This document shows positions 1-6,246 of a stretch of DNA of 16,368 bases, piece by piece. Each line of letters starts with the position of its first letter. The stretch's first letter is position 1. Position numbers and translations under genes: made by a program. The notes beneath the pieces were generated by a model, which saw nothing but the letters and a program-made list of their open reading frames with translations, had not been told where the DNA came from and did not search any database. Origin of the DNA: an uncultured Bacilli bacterium (GTDB lineage: Bacteria > Bacillota_I > Bacilli_A > RF39 > UBA660); contig CANPYA010000016.1 in the NCBI GenBank assembly GCA_947587565.1, positions 1 to 16,368 on the forward strand, read 5' to 3'.

Positions 1-592
1 TTAATGTTCCTGGATTTCCTTTACTTATTATATATGTTAATGTCTTTTTATATTCTTTTATTCCTTCTTCATTTTGTGTTGCACTTGATATTAATTCTTT
101 TAAATCTATTTTTCTCTTATCTATCTTTAAATTACTCCCACTTAAATATAATGTTCCATCTCCTTTTTGAATATAATAACTTCCATTTTCTTTTATTTCG
201 GTTAATGAACCTTCTAAAGTTATTGTTAATTCTGATGTACAATTGTAAGCTACATTTTCATTATTTTTTCCATCAACAATACTTACATTTGATATCTCAT
301 AATTTTTTCTTTCTAAACTATAATTACTATCACTATCTATTGTTCCATAATAATGGGTTCCTATTTTTGATGGAGCCATATCACTAGCTAGTATATTTAT
401 ATGATATCCTTCTATTCCTCCACTTAAGACTGATTTACCATAATCATCTATATTTTCTGTTTCTCCCGTAAATGTTGTACTTGTACTTGTATCTATATTA
501 GTTATTTGAAAAAAGGCAAAAGATGATGTTACTATTAATACTGTTAAGACTAATACTCCTAATATAAGTGATATTTTATTTTGTTTATTCAT
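1..592 (-). CDS. Surface/secreted protein, N-terminal 197 codons (3' end outside window)
   Basis: The frame is open without a stop from an ATG at 592 to the left edge. The start is supported by AGGAG (plus 602-606) nine bases upstream. The protein begins MNKQNK, followed by a hydrophobic segment (about residues 7-27) ending in SSFAFF, which looks like a signal peptide or signal anchor. The rest is rich in Asn, Ser, Thr and Gly and predicted to be beta-rich, with no cysteine pair or catalytic motif visible. The leader resembles that of TasA/camelysin-like and other exported proteins of gut Firmicutes, which often have an aromatic-rich stretch just after the hydrophobic core. That resemblance is an impression, not a family assignment. 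It probably works at the cell surface; ligand or structural role is unknown. The C-terminus, and any anchor motif such as LPxTG, lies outside the window. Confidence 0.7.
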   Translation of the reverse strand, partial: MNKQNKISLILGVLVLTVLIVTSSFAFFQITNIDTSTSTTFTGETENIDDYGKSVLSGGIEGYHINILASDMAPSKIGTHYYGTIDSDSNYSLERKNYEISNVSIVDGKNNENVAYNCTSELTITLEGSLTEIKENGSYYIQKGDGTLYLSGSNLKIDKRKIDLKELISSATQNEEGIKEYKKTLTYIISKGNPGTL

Positions 593-654
593 ATGCAACT
601 ACTCCTTCTTTTATTATAAACAATAGATAAGCAAATATTCTTTTATATAAATTA

Positions 655-663
655 AGTATAACA
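655..663 (-). promoter_or_regulatory. Possible extended -10 promoter of the surface-protein gene
   Basis: The minus strand reads TGTTATACT, an extended -10 element (TG-N-TATACT), about 55 bases upstream of the AGGAG site. No good -35 hexamer lies 17 bases further upstream. The remaining AT-rich spacer up to 849 has a TATAAT at plus 740-745 that might serve the downstream Xre gene, but without a convincing -35. Confidence 0.35.
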
Positions 664-849
664 TAAATATCGTATTAGTGTATATAAAGATTTTTATTAT
701 TTGTCTTAGACTTTACGCTTATCATAATTTACCTATGCCTATAATAAAATTATACAAGTAAAAAACTGATTTGTAAATATAAAAGTGGTTATTTCTGACT
801 ACATATTTATTTTTTAAAAAATGAGACAATTATTTTAGGTGAATTTAAT

Positions 850-1095
850 ATGGTTTATAATAATAAAGATTTTGTCTTTAAAGACAATATTAAAGAAATA
901 ATTGCTAAAAATATTCGTAAATATCGCAAAGAAAAGGGTTATACTCAAGAACAACTAGCGGTTTATACTAATCGCTCCTACGAATTTATTAGAAGAATTG
1001 AAACAGACTATGGTGAAAGAGGTATATCAATAGAAACCTTATATCGAATTTCCGTAGTATTAGAAACTGATATTGGTAAGTTTTTTGAAGAGTAG
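850..1095 (+). CDS. Xre/Cro-C1 family HTH transcriptional regulator
   Basis: A small (81-residue) single-domain DNA-binding protein. The segment from about residue 17 to 78 fits the HTH_3 five-helix fold: NIRKYRKEKGYTQEQLA (helices 1-2), then NRSYEFIRRIE (turn and recognition helix), then ISIETLYRISVVLETDI (helices 4-5). There is no extra sensor or peptidase domain. The start is an ATG with AGGTGA eight bases upstream. It is transcribed alone, convergent with frr, and the surface-protein gene diverges from it, so control of itself or of that neighbour is possible but not shown. Its target operator cannot be read from the sequence. The family call is firm; the role is open. Confidence 0.88.
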   Translation: MVYNNKDFVFKDNIKEIIAKNIRKYRKEKGYTQEQLAVYTNRSYEFIRRIETDYGERGISIETLYRISVVLETDIGKFFEE

Positions 1096-1124
1096 AAAAA
1101 GAAAGCCACTAACGACTTTCTTTT
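1096..1124. terminator. Bidirectional rho-independent terminator between the Xre gene and frr
   Basis: A hairpin at 1101-1120 has GAAAG/CTTTC arms flanked by A5 on one side and T4 on the other, so it can terminate both converging genes. On the minus strand the stem extends through U-G pairs to eight base pairs with a UUAG loop, followed by U5 (frr side). On the plus strand the flanking A/T runs lengthen the stem. Confidence 0.75.
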
Positions 1125-1656
1125 ATATTTGCATTAATTCATTTTCTTTTTCTTTGACTTTATCATCAACTATTTTATTATATTTATTAATTAATTCTTG
1201 AACATCTTCTAAATATAATTTTTCTTCATCTTCTGGTAGTTCAGCTTTTTTTATTTTATCATTGTCTTCTTGTCTAATATTTCTTAAAGCAATTTTAGCT
1301 TCTTCTCCAATACTTTTAGCACTTTTAACATATTCTCTTCTTCTATCTTCCGTAAGTTCCGGAATAGTTATAATAATCATTTCCCCATTATTACTTGGAG
1401 CAATACCTAAATTAGATTCATTAATCGCTTTTTCAATATTCTTTAAAGCACTTCTGTCAAATGGTTTAATAAATAATTGTCTTGCTTCTGGTACTGTCAC
1501 ATTACTAATTGCATTAAGGGGTGTCATTGTGCCATAATAGTCCACCATAATTCCATTAAGCATGGCAGGATTTGCTCTTCCTGCTCTAATACTTAATAAT
1601 CTACTATCTAAATTTTCTATTGCTTTAAGCATTTTTTCTTCCGTATTTAAGTCCAT
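1123..1656 (-). CDS. frr: Ribosome recycling factor
   Basis: RRF splits post-termination 70S complexes together with EF-G in the cytoplasm. The 177-residue product is close to the usual 185 and collinear with the family. The N-terminal helix contains RLLSIRAGRANPAML. The domain II beta region includes VDYYGTMTPLNAISNVTVPEARQ, then FDRSALKNIEKAI and LGIAPSNNGEMIII. The second helical arm begins LTEDRRREYVK, with IGEEAKIALRNIR and a long C-terminal helix. The ATG at 1656 is preceded by GGAGG and overlaps the 3' end of the upstream membrane-protein gene by ten bases, so translation is probably coupled. In most Firmicutes frr follows pyrH (often with tsf and rpsB); here it follows two membrane-protein genes instead. 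The 1096-1124 terminator ends the unit. Confidence 0.97.
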   Translation of the reverse strand: MDLNTEEKMLKAIENLDSRLLSIRAGRANPAMLNGIMVDYYGTMTPLNAISNVTVPEARQLFIKPFDRSALKNIEKAINESNLGIAPSNNGEMIIITIPELTEDRRREYVKSAKSIGEEAKIALRNIRQEDNDKIKKAELPEDEEKLYLEDVQELINKYNKIVDDKVKEKENELMQI

Positions 1657-2402
1657 AATTTAACCTCCATTTCACCAAAGACATTGACATCTTCTTCATT
1701 AGTCTTGGCCATATAATTCATAACTAATGCTCCATAAGTATTAATATATAAACTATATTTTAAATCATTTAATGTTTCATCAACTAAAATTATACCATCT
1801 TTACCATCATCTTGCAATTTTTGTTTTAATTTATCAAGCATTTCTTCTTTAGTAATATTATATAATTCTAATAAATCATCTTCTTCTAATAAAACACCCT
1901 TTTCTGTATCAAAGACATAAGATTTTAAATTATAAGCGGAAATAAGATAGAAACAACTATATTTAAAATCATTAACTACTAAACTAGAGTATTTAACAAA
2001 GTTATAATCATTATAATTACGATAAGTTAAAGTATAAATATTATCATTATTATAATTAATAGTTTCTTTATTAATATCTTCCGGTATATAAGTAATATTA
2101 GCTTTATATACTTTATTATTTTCATTATTTAAAGCATCACTTATATCATCATAACCTTTGATATTAATATGGACATCTTTCGTATATATTTCGGCACTTT
2201 CACTAATAGTCGTGGCATTATCATAATAGATATAATCTTGATCCTCTTTTATTTTATAACTAACTATTTCTTCTTCCTCTTCTTCTTTATACATATCTTC
2301 ACTTGAAACATACTTAGTTAAGAAGTAACCACCCACTGCTAAAGAAAGAACAATAATTATAAATAAGACAAACCCAACTTTACTTTTTAAATTCTCTTCC
2401 AT
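1647..2402 (-). CDS. Membrane-anchored protein, possibly RsiV/DUF3298-like
   Basis: 251 residues. A short N-terminal tail is followed by one membrane segment (about residues 9-29, GFVLFIIIVLSLAVGGYFL) and an acidic linker with a run of six Glu (about 41-46). The rest (about 50-251) should be extracytoplasmic. The region around residues 140-195 (SSLVVNDFKYSCFYLIS, YVFDTEKGVLLEEDDLL, ITKEEMLDKLKQKL) and the end (YINTYGALVMNYMA) has the layout of DUF4163/DUF3298 proteins such as RsiV. In those, a line like 'F-D-x-x-T-G-x-x-L-x-x-x-D-L-F' precedes a helix. The match is from memory and is not strong. It starts 15 bases after the thioredoxin-like gene and overlaps frr by ten bases, so the three form one transcript. 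If RsiV-like, it could sense an envelope ligand; no sigma-factor gene is adjacent. Confidence 0.6.
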   Translation of the reverse strand: MEENLKSKVGFVLFIIIVLSLAVGGYFLTKYVSSEDMYKEEEEEEIVSYKIKEDQDYIYYDNATTISESAEIYTKDVHINIKGYDDISDALNNENNKVYKANITYIPEDINKETINYNNDNIYTLTYRNYNDYNFVKYSSLVVNDFKYSCFYLISAYNLKSYVFDTEKGVLLEEDDLLELYNITKEEMLDKLKQKLQDDGKDGIILVDETLNDLKYSLYINTYGALVMNYMAKTNEEDVNVFGEMEVKLWT

Positions 2403-2417
2403 TAATTATCTCTCCTT

Positions 2418-3008
2418 TTAAAGATATTCATATAATGCTCTTTTAATGGCATCTTTCGTAATATTTATTTGATAATCAGTATAATAATCTTTTGGACTAA
2501 TATTAAGTTTCATAATAGATGTATCATCAATATAAGCAATTATTTTACCTTTTTTAACCACTAAAATAGTTGGGGCTTGAATATCTTTATGGTTTTTATC
2601 AAATATAGGAACATAACTATCTAATTTATTTAAGACTGTTTCATAAGTCCCATTATTCTCTTCTCGATCTCTTAAGAAATCATAATAATATATTTGATCT
2701 ATTTTTAATTCTTGGGCGACTTCATTTAAATATTTAGCGGTATAATTGGTCCAGATATTTTCCGGAAATCCAAATAAAACTATGCCACTTCGACCTGATA
2801 AGATATTTAAAGCATCTGAAGCATCTGCAAAAGTATAAACATTATCTTGCGGTACTAAATCATATAAATTTGCCATCTTATGGGCATCAGTCTCCGCATT
2901 TTTGGAAAAATCGATATTCCCAACATAGATAAATAACCCAATACAGACAATAAACAATATAATATAAATGATCATTTGGACATTATTTTTAAATAATTTC
3001 TTTTTCAT
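2418..3008 (-). CDS. Membrane-anchored thioredoxin-fold protein without CxxC
   Basis: 196 residues. One N-terminal membrane segment (about 10-28) follows a Lys-rich start (MKKKLFKNN), so the C-terminal domain is probably outside the cell. The order of elements from residue about 70 onward is thioredoxin-like: a beta strand (GIVLFGFPE), a helix (YLNEVAQELKI), a strand (IYYYDFLRD), then QAPTILVVKKGKIIAYID. The AP fits the cis-proline and is followed by the usual two strands. Where thioredoxins carry CxxC, this protein has PENIW, and no cysteine there, so thiol-disulfide exchange is unlikely. Bacteriocin-accessory (PedC/BrcD-like) thioredoxin-fold proteins are the nearest idea, but no bacteriocin gene is seen. 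It is first in the operon leading to frr. Start: ATG with AGGTGG upstream. Confidence 0.55.
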   Translation of the reverse strand: MKKKLFKNNVQMIIYIILFIVCIGLFIYVGNIDFSKNAETDAHKMANLYDLVPQDNVYTFADASDALNILSGRSGIVLFGFPENIWTNYTAKYLNEVAQELKIDQIYYYDFLRDREENNGTYETVLNKLDSYVPIFDKNHKDIQAPTILVVKKGKIIAYIDDTSIMKLNISPKDYYTDYQINITKDAIKRALYEYL

Positions 3009-3024
3009 ATTCCACCTATAATAG

Positions 3025-3033
3025 ATTATAACA
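3025..3033 (-). promoter_or_regulatory. Extended -10 promoter for the 3008-1123 operon
   Basis: The minus strand reads TGTTATAAT, a perfect extended -10 motif (TG-N-TATAAT), about 17 bases upstream of the ATG at 3008 and followed by AGGTGG as the ribosome binding site. The -35 position is only TTAAAA, consistent with an extended -10 promoter. It would drive the thioredoxin-like gene, the RsiV-like gene and frr. Confidence 0.6.
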
Positions 3034-3138
3034 AATATTTAAGATAATTTTAAGATAATAAATAGTTTTTTTGTCAAATATATGTCTATTAGATATAAAA
3101 AGTTAAATAAATATGCTAATATTAAGATGGTGAAAATA

Positions 3139-4077
3139 ATGAATAAAGAAGAAAACTTTAAAAAATTTGCATTATTCTTTAAATATGATTTAGCAATTAA
3201 AAAAGAATTAATTAAATTAAAATATCCTGATGAAAACAATCTAACTGATGAAGATTTATTTAAATATTATGATCTATTAGTAAGTGGTATTCAAGAGATA
3301 AGAAGGTATTTCTTACAAATGGTTAAATCTTTAGGATGGACTTCCGAAGAAAAGGTAATAAATAAATTTTTTGATAATTTAGATAGTGAACTTAAAAATA
3401 TGAGTTACAATTATAATAAATTAAAATCTTTTTATATTAATAGATTAAGTGATATGCGGGAAGAATTTATTGAAACAGTTAATTATGATAATATTGGTTA
3501 TACTATGCATTTTGGGACAGATATGCATTTAGCAAAGACCGTTAATGAAATGTTACATGCTATTCATAAATATGTTATTAATAATGAAAGTATCTTACAA
3601 AATTTACCAATTCAAGAAGTAGTAAAAAGACCATTTAGCATTACTTCACCTTATGATGGTTATACTATAACAGGAGAAGATAATTATACTTTGTATGGTG
3701 ATGATAATGAACTGGCTAAAGACATATTACATAATTTAGATATTAAAAGTAATGCTGGAGTTACTGATATAGTGGCCATTAATAGTAGTCAAAAAATAAT
3801 TATGATGGTTCGGGATAAAGGACATGCCCTATCAATTGAAATAGATATTGGTGATGATGATAAATGTTTAGTTAATTATTTTATACCTAAAGTTTGTAAT
3901 CCCGAAATAGTAAATACCTTACCAGGAGTTAGAAAAGTCAATAATGCTAGTCAATTTACTGATGGAAAGTTTTTAGCCAATAAAGAAGAATTGCCTAAAA
4001 TGTTAGATGAATTTATAAAACGAGTTCCTACCGATTTAGAAATGACTGAAGAATGGATTTATACACCAAAAAAATAG
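3139..4077 (+). CDS. Protein of unknown function (312 residues)
   Basis: I do not recognise this protein. The frame is open from 3082, but the ATG at 3139 (MNKEENFKKFALFF) has GGTGA at 3129-3133, six bases upstream, while the earlier ATG has no ribosome binding site; I take 3139. There is no signal peptide or membrane segment. The first half (about residues 1-160) looks mainly helical and charged, with MREEFIETVNYD and MLHAIHKYVINNESILQNLP. The second half (about 160-312) alternates strands and helices and includes ITSPYDGYTITGEDNYTLYG, DIVAINSSQKIIMMVRDKGHA and an acidic DIGDDDK stretch. It has one Met-rich turn (IIMMV) and only two Cys. It stands alone on the plus strand between two minus-strand units, so context gives no job. 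Likely cytoplasmic. Base composition matches its neighbours. Confidence 0.75.
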   Translation: MNKEENFKKFALFFKYDLAIKKELIKLKYPDENNLTDEDLFKYYDLLVSGIQEIRRYFLQMVKSLGWTSEEKVINKFFDNLDSELKNMSYNYNKLKSFYINRLSDMREEFIETVNYDNIGYTMHFGTDMHLAKTVNEMLHAIHKYVINNESILQNLPIQEVVKRPFSITSPYDGYTITGEDNYTLYGDDNELAKDILHNLDIKSNAGVTDIVAINSSQKIIMMVRDKGHALSIEIDIGDDDKCLVNYFIPKVCNPEIVNTLPGVRKVNNASQFTDGKFLANKEELPKMLDEFIKRVPTDLEMTEEWIYTPKK

Positions 4078-4100
4078 CCTTGAAATTAAGACTTTTTTTC
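4076..4100. terminator. Shared terminator between the 312-residue gene and topA
   Basis: A short hairpin at 4076-4093 is followed by T7 on the plus strand and by A-U7 on the minus strand. On the minus strand the arms AGUCUU and AAGGCU pair fully with one U-G; on the plus strand there is one C-A mismatch. It overlaps the topA stop codon, so it suits topA better than the plus-strand gene. Confidence 0.55.
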
Positions 4101-6125
4101 TTTTTCACAATTTTCACAGATATGTTGATTATTTTTATTAACGATTAAGTTACCACAAGTGGGACAAACTTCCCCAGTTGGCTTATACCAGGTGGCATAA
4201 TTACATTTAGGATAACCGGAACAACCATAGAATATTTTACCTTTTTTAGTTTTTCTTGCCACAATATCTTTATGACATTTAGGACATTCAGCTATCTTTT
4301 CTTGCTCTATTGTTTCTTTTTTATCTTTCTTAATATATTTACATGTTGGATAATTAGAACAAGCCACAAATTCCCCAAACTTACCTTTTCTGATAACTAA
4401 ATCACTACCACATTCCGGACAAATATCACCAGTTTTTTCTGGAGCTTTCTTTTCCATATTCTTTAAAGCATCATTCATAATAGGCTCAAATTTATCATAA
4501 AACTCATGTAATACTTTAATATTATCTTTTTTAGCATCCGCAATATCATCTAAATCAGATTCCATATTAGCGGTATATTTTACATTTATAATATCACTAA
4601 AATATTCTTGTAATTTATCTGTTGTTTCCATACCCATTTCGGTAGGCACAAATTTCTTATCTTCTACTTTGACATAATCATGATCTTTTAGTGTGCTAAT
4701 AATCGTCGCATAAGTAGAAGGACGTCCAATACCTAAACTTTCTAATTCTTTAATTAAACTAGCTTCGGTATATCTTGGGGCTGGTTTTGTAAAGTGTTGG
4801 TATTTGTTGATGGAGTCCGCTACAACTACTTTACTTTGATAATTTTTAAAATCAGGTAATATTTTATCTTCATTATCTTCATATTCGGAATAAACTTTTA
4901 AATAACCATCAAAAGTTAAAACACTACCATTAGTTTTAAATAAGTAATCATTATTTTCAAATATAACTGTTGTGGCTTTAACTTTGGCATCGGCCATAAT
5001 AGAGGCAAGTGCTCTTGTATAAATTAATTTATATAACTTATATTCATCATTAGATAAATAAGGCTTTACAGATTCTGGAGTTCTATTGATACTTGTTGGT
5101 CTAATACCTTCATGGGCATCTTGCATATTGGCATTCTTTTTACCTACTTTAGCATATCCCACATATTCACTACCATATTTTTTATTGATATAACCTTTAG
5201 TTTCGGTAATAAATTCATCAGAAAGACGAACACTATCAGTACGCATATAAGTAATTAACCCAACTGTTTCACTACCTAAATCGACACCTTCATATAATTT
5301 TTGCGCGAGTTTCATGGTTTTGGATGCCACAAAATTAAGTTTATTAACGGCCATTTGTTGTAAAGTTGAAGTTTTAAATACTTCTCGCGCACTCTTTTTC
5401 TTTTCTTTTTCTTCAATACTATGAATATTAAAAGAATTACTTAATTTATCTAATATGGAATCAGCTTCTAATTCCGTTTTTATTTCAATATCTTCATTTT
5501 TGTATTTGAATAATTCGGCGGTAAAATCTTTGAAATCGGCTTCAATTGTCCAATATTCTTCCGGAACGAAAGCTAAAATTTCTCTTTCCCGATCAACAAT
5601 TAATTTAAGAGCAACTGATTGGACTCTTCCAGCACTTTTACCACCCGTTTTATATTGCATTAATTTACTTAAACGAAAACCAATAATTCGATCTAAGATT
5701 CTTCTCGTTTCGGCTCCTTTAACTAAATTCATATCAATTTTAGCCGGTTCTTTAATCGATTTTAAAACGACATCTTTAGTTATTTCTCGAAAAGTTACTC
5801 GGTCATATTTTTCTTCCGGAATATTTAATTCATCTTTTAAATGCCAAGAAATAATTTCTCCTTCCCGGTCGGGGTCGGTTGCTAAATAGACATGATCCGC
5901 ACTTTCCACTAATTTCTTTAATTCTTTAACATCTTTATTCTTACCTTTAATAATGACATATGTTGGTTTAAAATCATTATCTAAATCAACACCTAAGCCA
6001 TATTTACCTGTTGTGGCTAAATCCCTGATATGGCCTTTAGAAGATACTACTTTGTAATCTCCCGCTAAATATTTTTCAATTGTTTTACTTTTAGCAGGTG
6101 ATTCTACTATTACGATATTTTTCAA
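4086..6125 (-). CDS. topA: DNA topoisomerase I (type IA)
   Basis: Relaxes negative supercoils by single-strand passage. Numbering from a TTG start at 6125 gives 679 residues. TOPRIM domain at the N-terminus: IVIVESPAKSKTIEKYL with catalytic E8, and DPDREGE at 84-90 for metal. Catalytic tyrosine Y293 lies in LITYMRTDS. HEGIRPT and GIGRPSTYATII motifs follow. The C-terminal 120 residues hold three cysteine zinc modules: CPECG...CSNYPTC, CPKCH...CSGYPKC and CPTCG...CENC. The frame extends three codons further to a GTG at 6134, but that GTG overlaps the AGGAG site (plus 6134-6138). The TTG at 6125, eight bases after AGGAG, is better placed and gives the usual start MKNIVIVESPAK. It has its own promoter (6149-6177). 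Complete, no missing key residue. Confidence 0.97.
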   Translation of the reverse strand: MKNIVIVESPAKSKTIEKYLAGDYKVVSSKGHIRDLATTGKYGLGVDLDNDFKPTYVIIKGKNKDVKELKKLVESADHVYLATDPDREGEIISWHLKDELNIPEEKYDRVTFREITKDVVLKSIKEPAKIDMNLVKGAETRRILDRIIGFRLSKLMQYKTGGKSAGRVQSVALKLIVDREREILAFVPEEYWTIEADFKDFTAELFKYKNEDIEIKTELEADSILDKLSNSFNIHSIEEKEKKKSAREVFKTSTLQQMAVNKLNFVASKTMKLAQKLYEGVDLGSETVGLITYMRTDSVRLSDEFITETKGYINKKYGSEYVGYAKVGKKNANMQDAHEGIRPTSINRTPESVKPYLSNDEYKLYKLIYTRALASIMADAKVKATTVIFENNDYLFKTNGSVLTFDGYLKVYSEYEDNEDKILPDFKNYQSKVVVADSINKYQHFTKPAPRYTEASLIKELESLGIGRPSTYATIISTLKDHDYVKVEDKKFVPTEMGMETTDKLQEYFSDIINVKYTANMESDLDDIADAKKDNIKVLHEFYDKFEPIMNDALKNMEKKAPEKTGDICPECGSDLVIRKGKFGEFVACSNYPTCKYIKKDKKETIEQEKIAECPKCHKDIVARKTKKGKIFYGCSGYPKCNYATWYKPTGEVCPTCGNLIVNKNNQHICENCEKEKKS

Positions 6126-6148
6126 AATATTCACTCCTGTCTTTATAT

Positions 6149-6177
6149 TTTATACAATGTTTTTTAATTCTTGTCAA
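6149..6177 (-). promoter_or_regulatory. Sigma-A promoter of topA
   Basis: Minus strand: TTGACA (plus 6172-6177), a 17-base spacer, then TATAAA (plus 6149-6154). The predicted transcript begins near 6142, giving a leader of about 17 bases that contains AGGAG before the TTG start. Both hexamers and the spacing are near consensus. Confidence 0.8.
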
Positions 6178-6215
6178 TTAATAACCGGAAAATTTCCAAA
6201 ATTTGTTTTTCAAAA

Positions 6216-6246
6216 GAGAAAAAATAGAGCTAGTTAAACTCTATTT
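6216..6246 (-). terminator. Rho-independent terminator after the LtaS-like gene
   Basis: Perfect eight-base-pair stem (AAATAGAG/CTCTATTT, plus 6222-6246) with a nine-base loop. It is followed on the minus strand by a U-rich tail. The stem begins in the stop codon of the LtaS-like gene. It separates that transcript from topA. Confidence 0.8.

Noticed and set aside
4..387. Long plus-strand open frame rich in Leu and Phe
   Set aside because: It is the antisense of the surface-protein gene; its composition reflects the AT-rich opposite strand and it has no ribosome binding site.
3072..3077. TTGACA on the minus strand upstream of the thioredoxin-like gene as a -35 box
   Set aside because: The good TATAAT is 41 bases downstream; at 17 bases there is only CTTAAA. 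The extended -10 explains the promoter without it.
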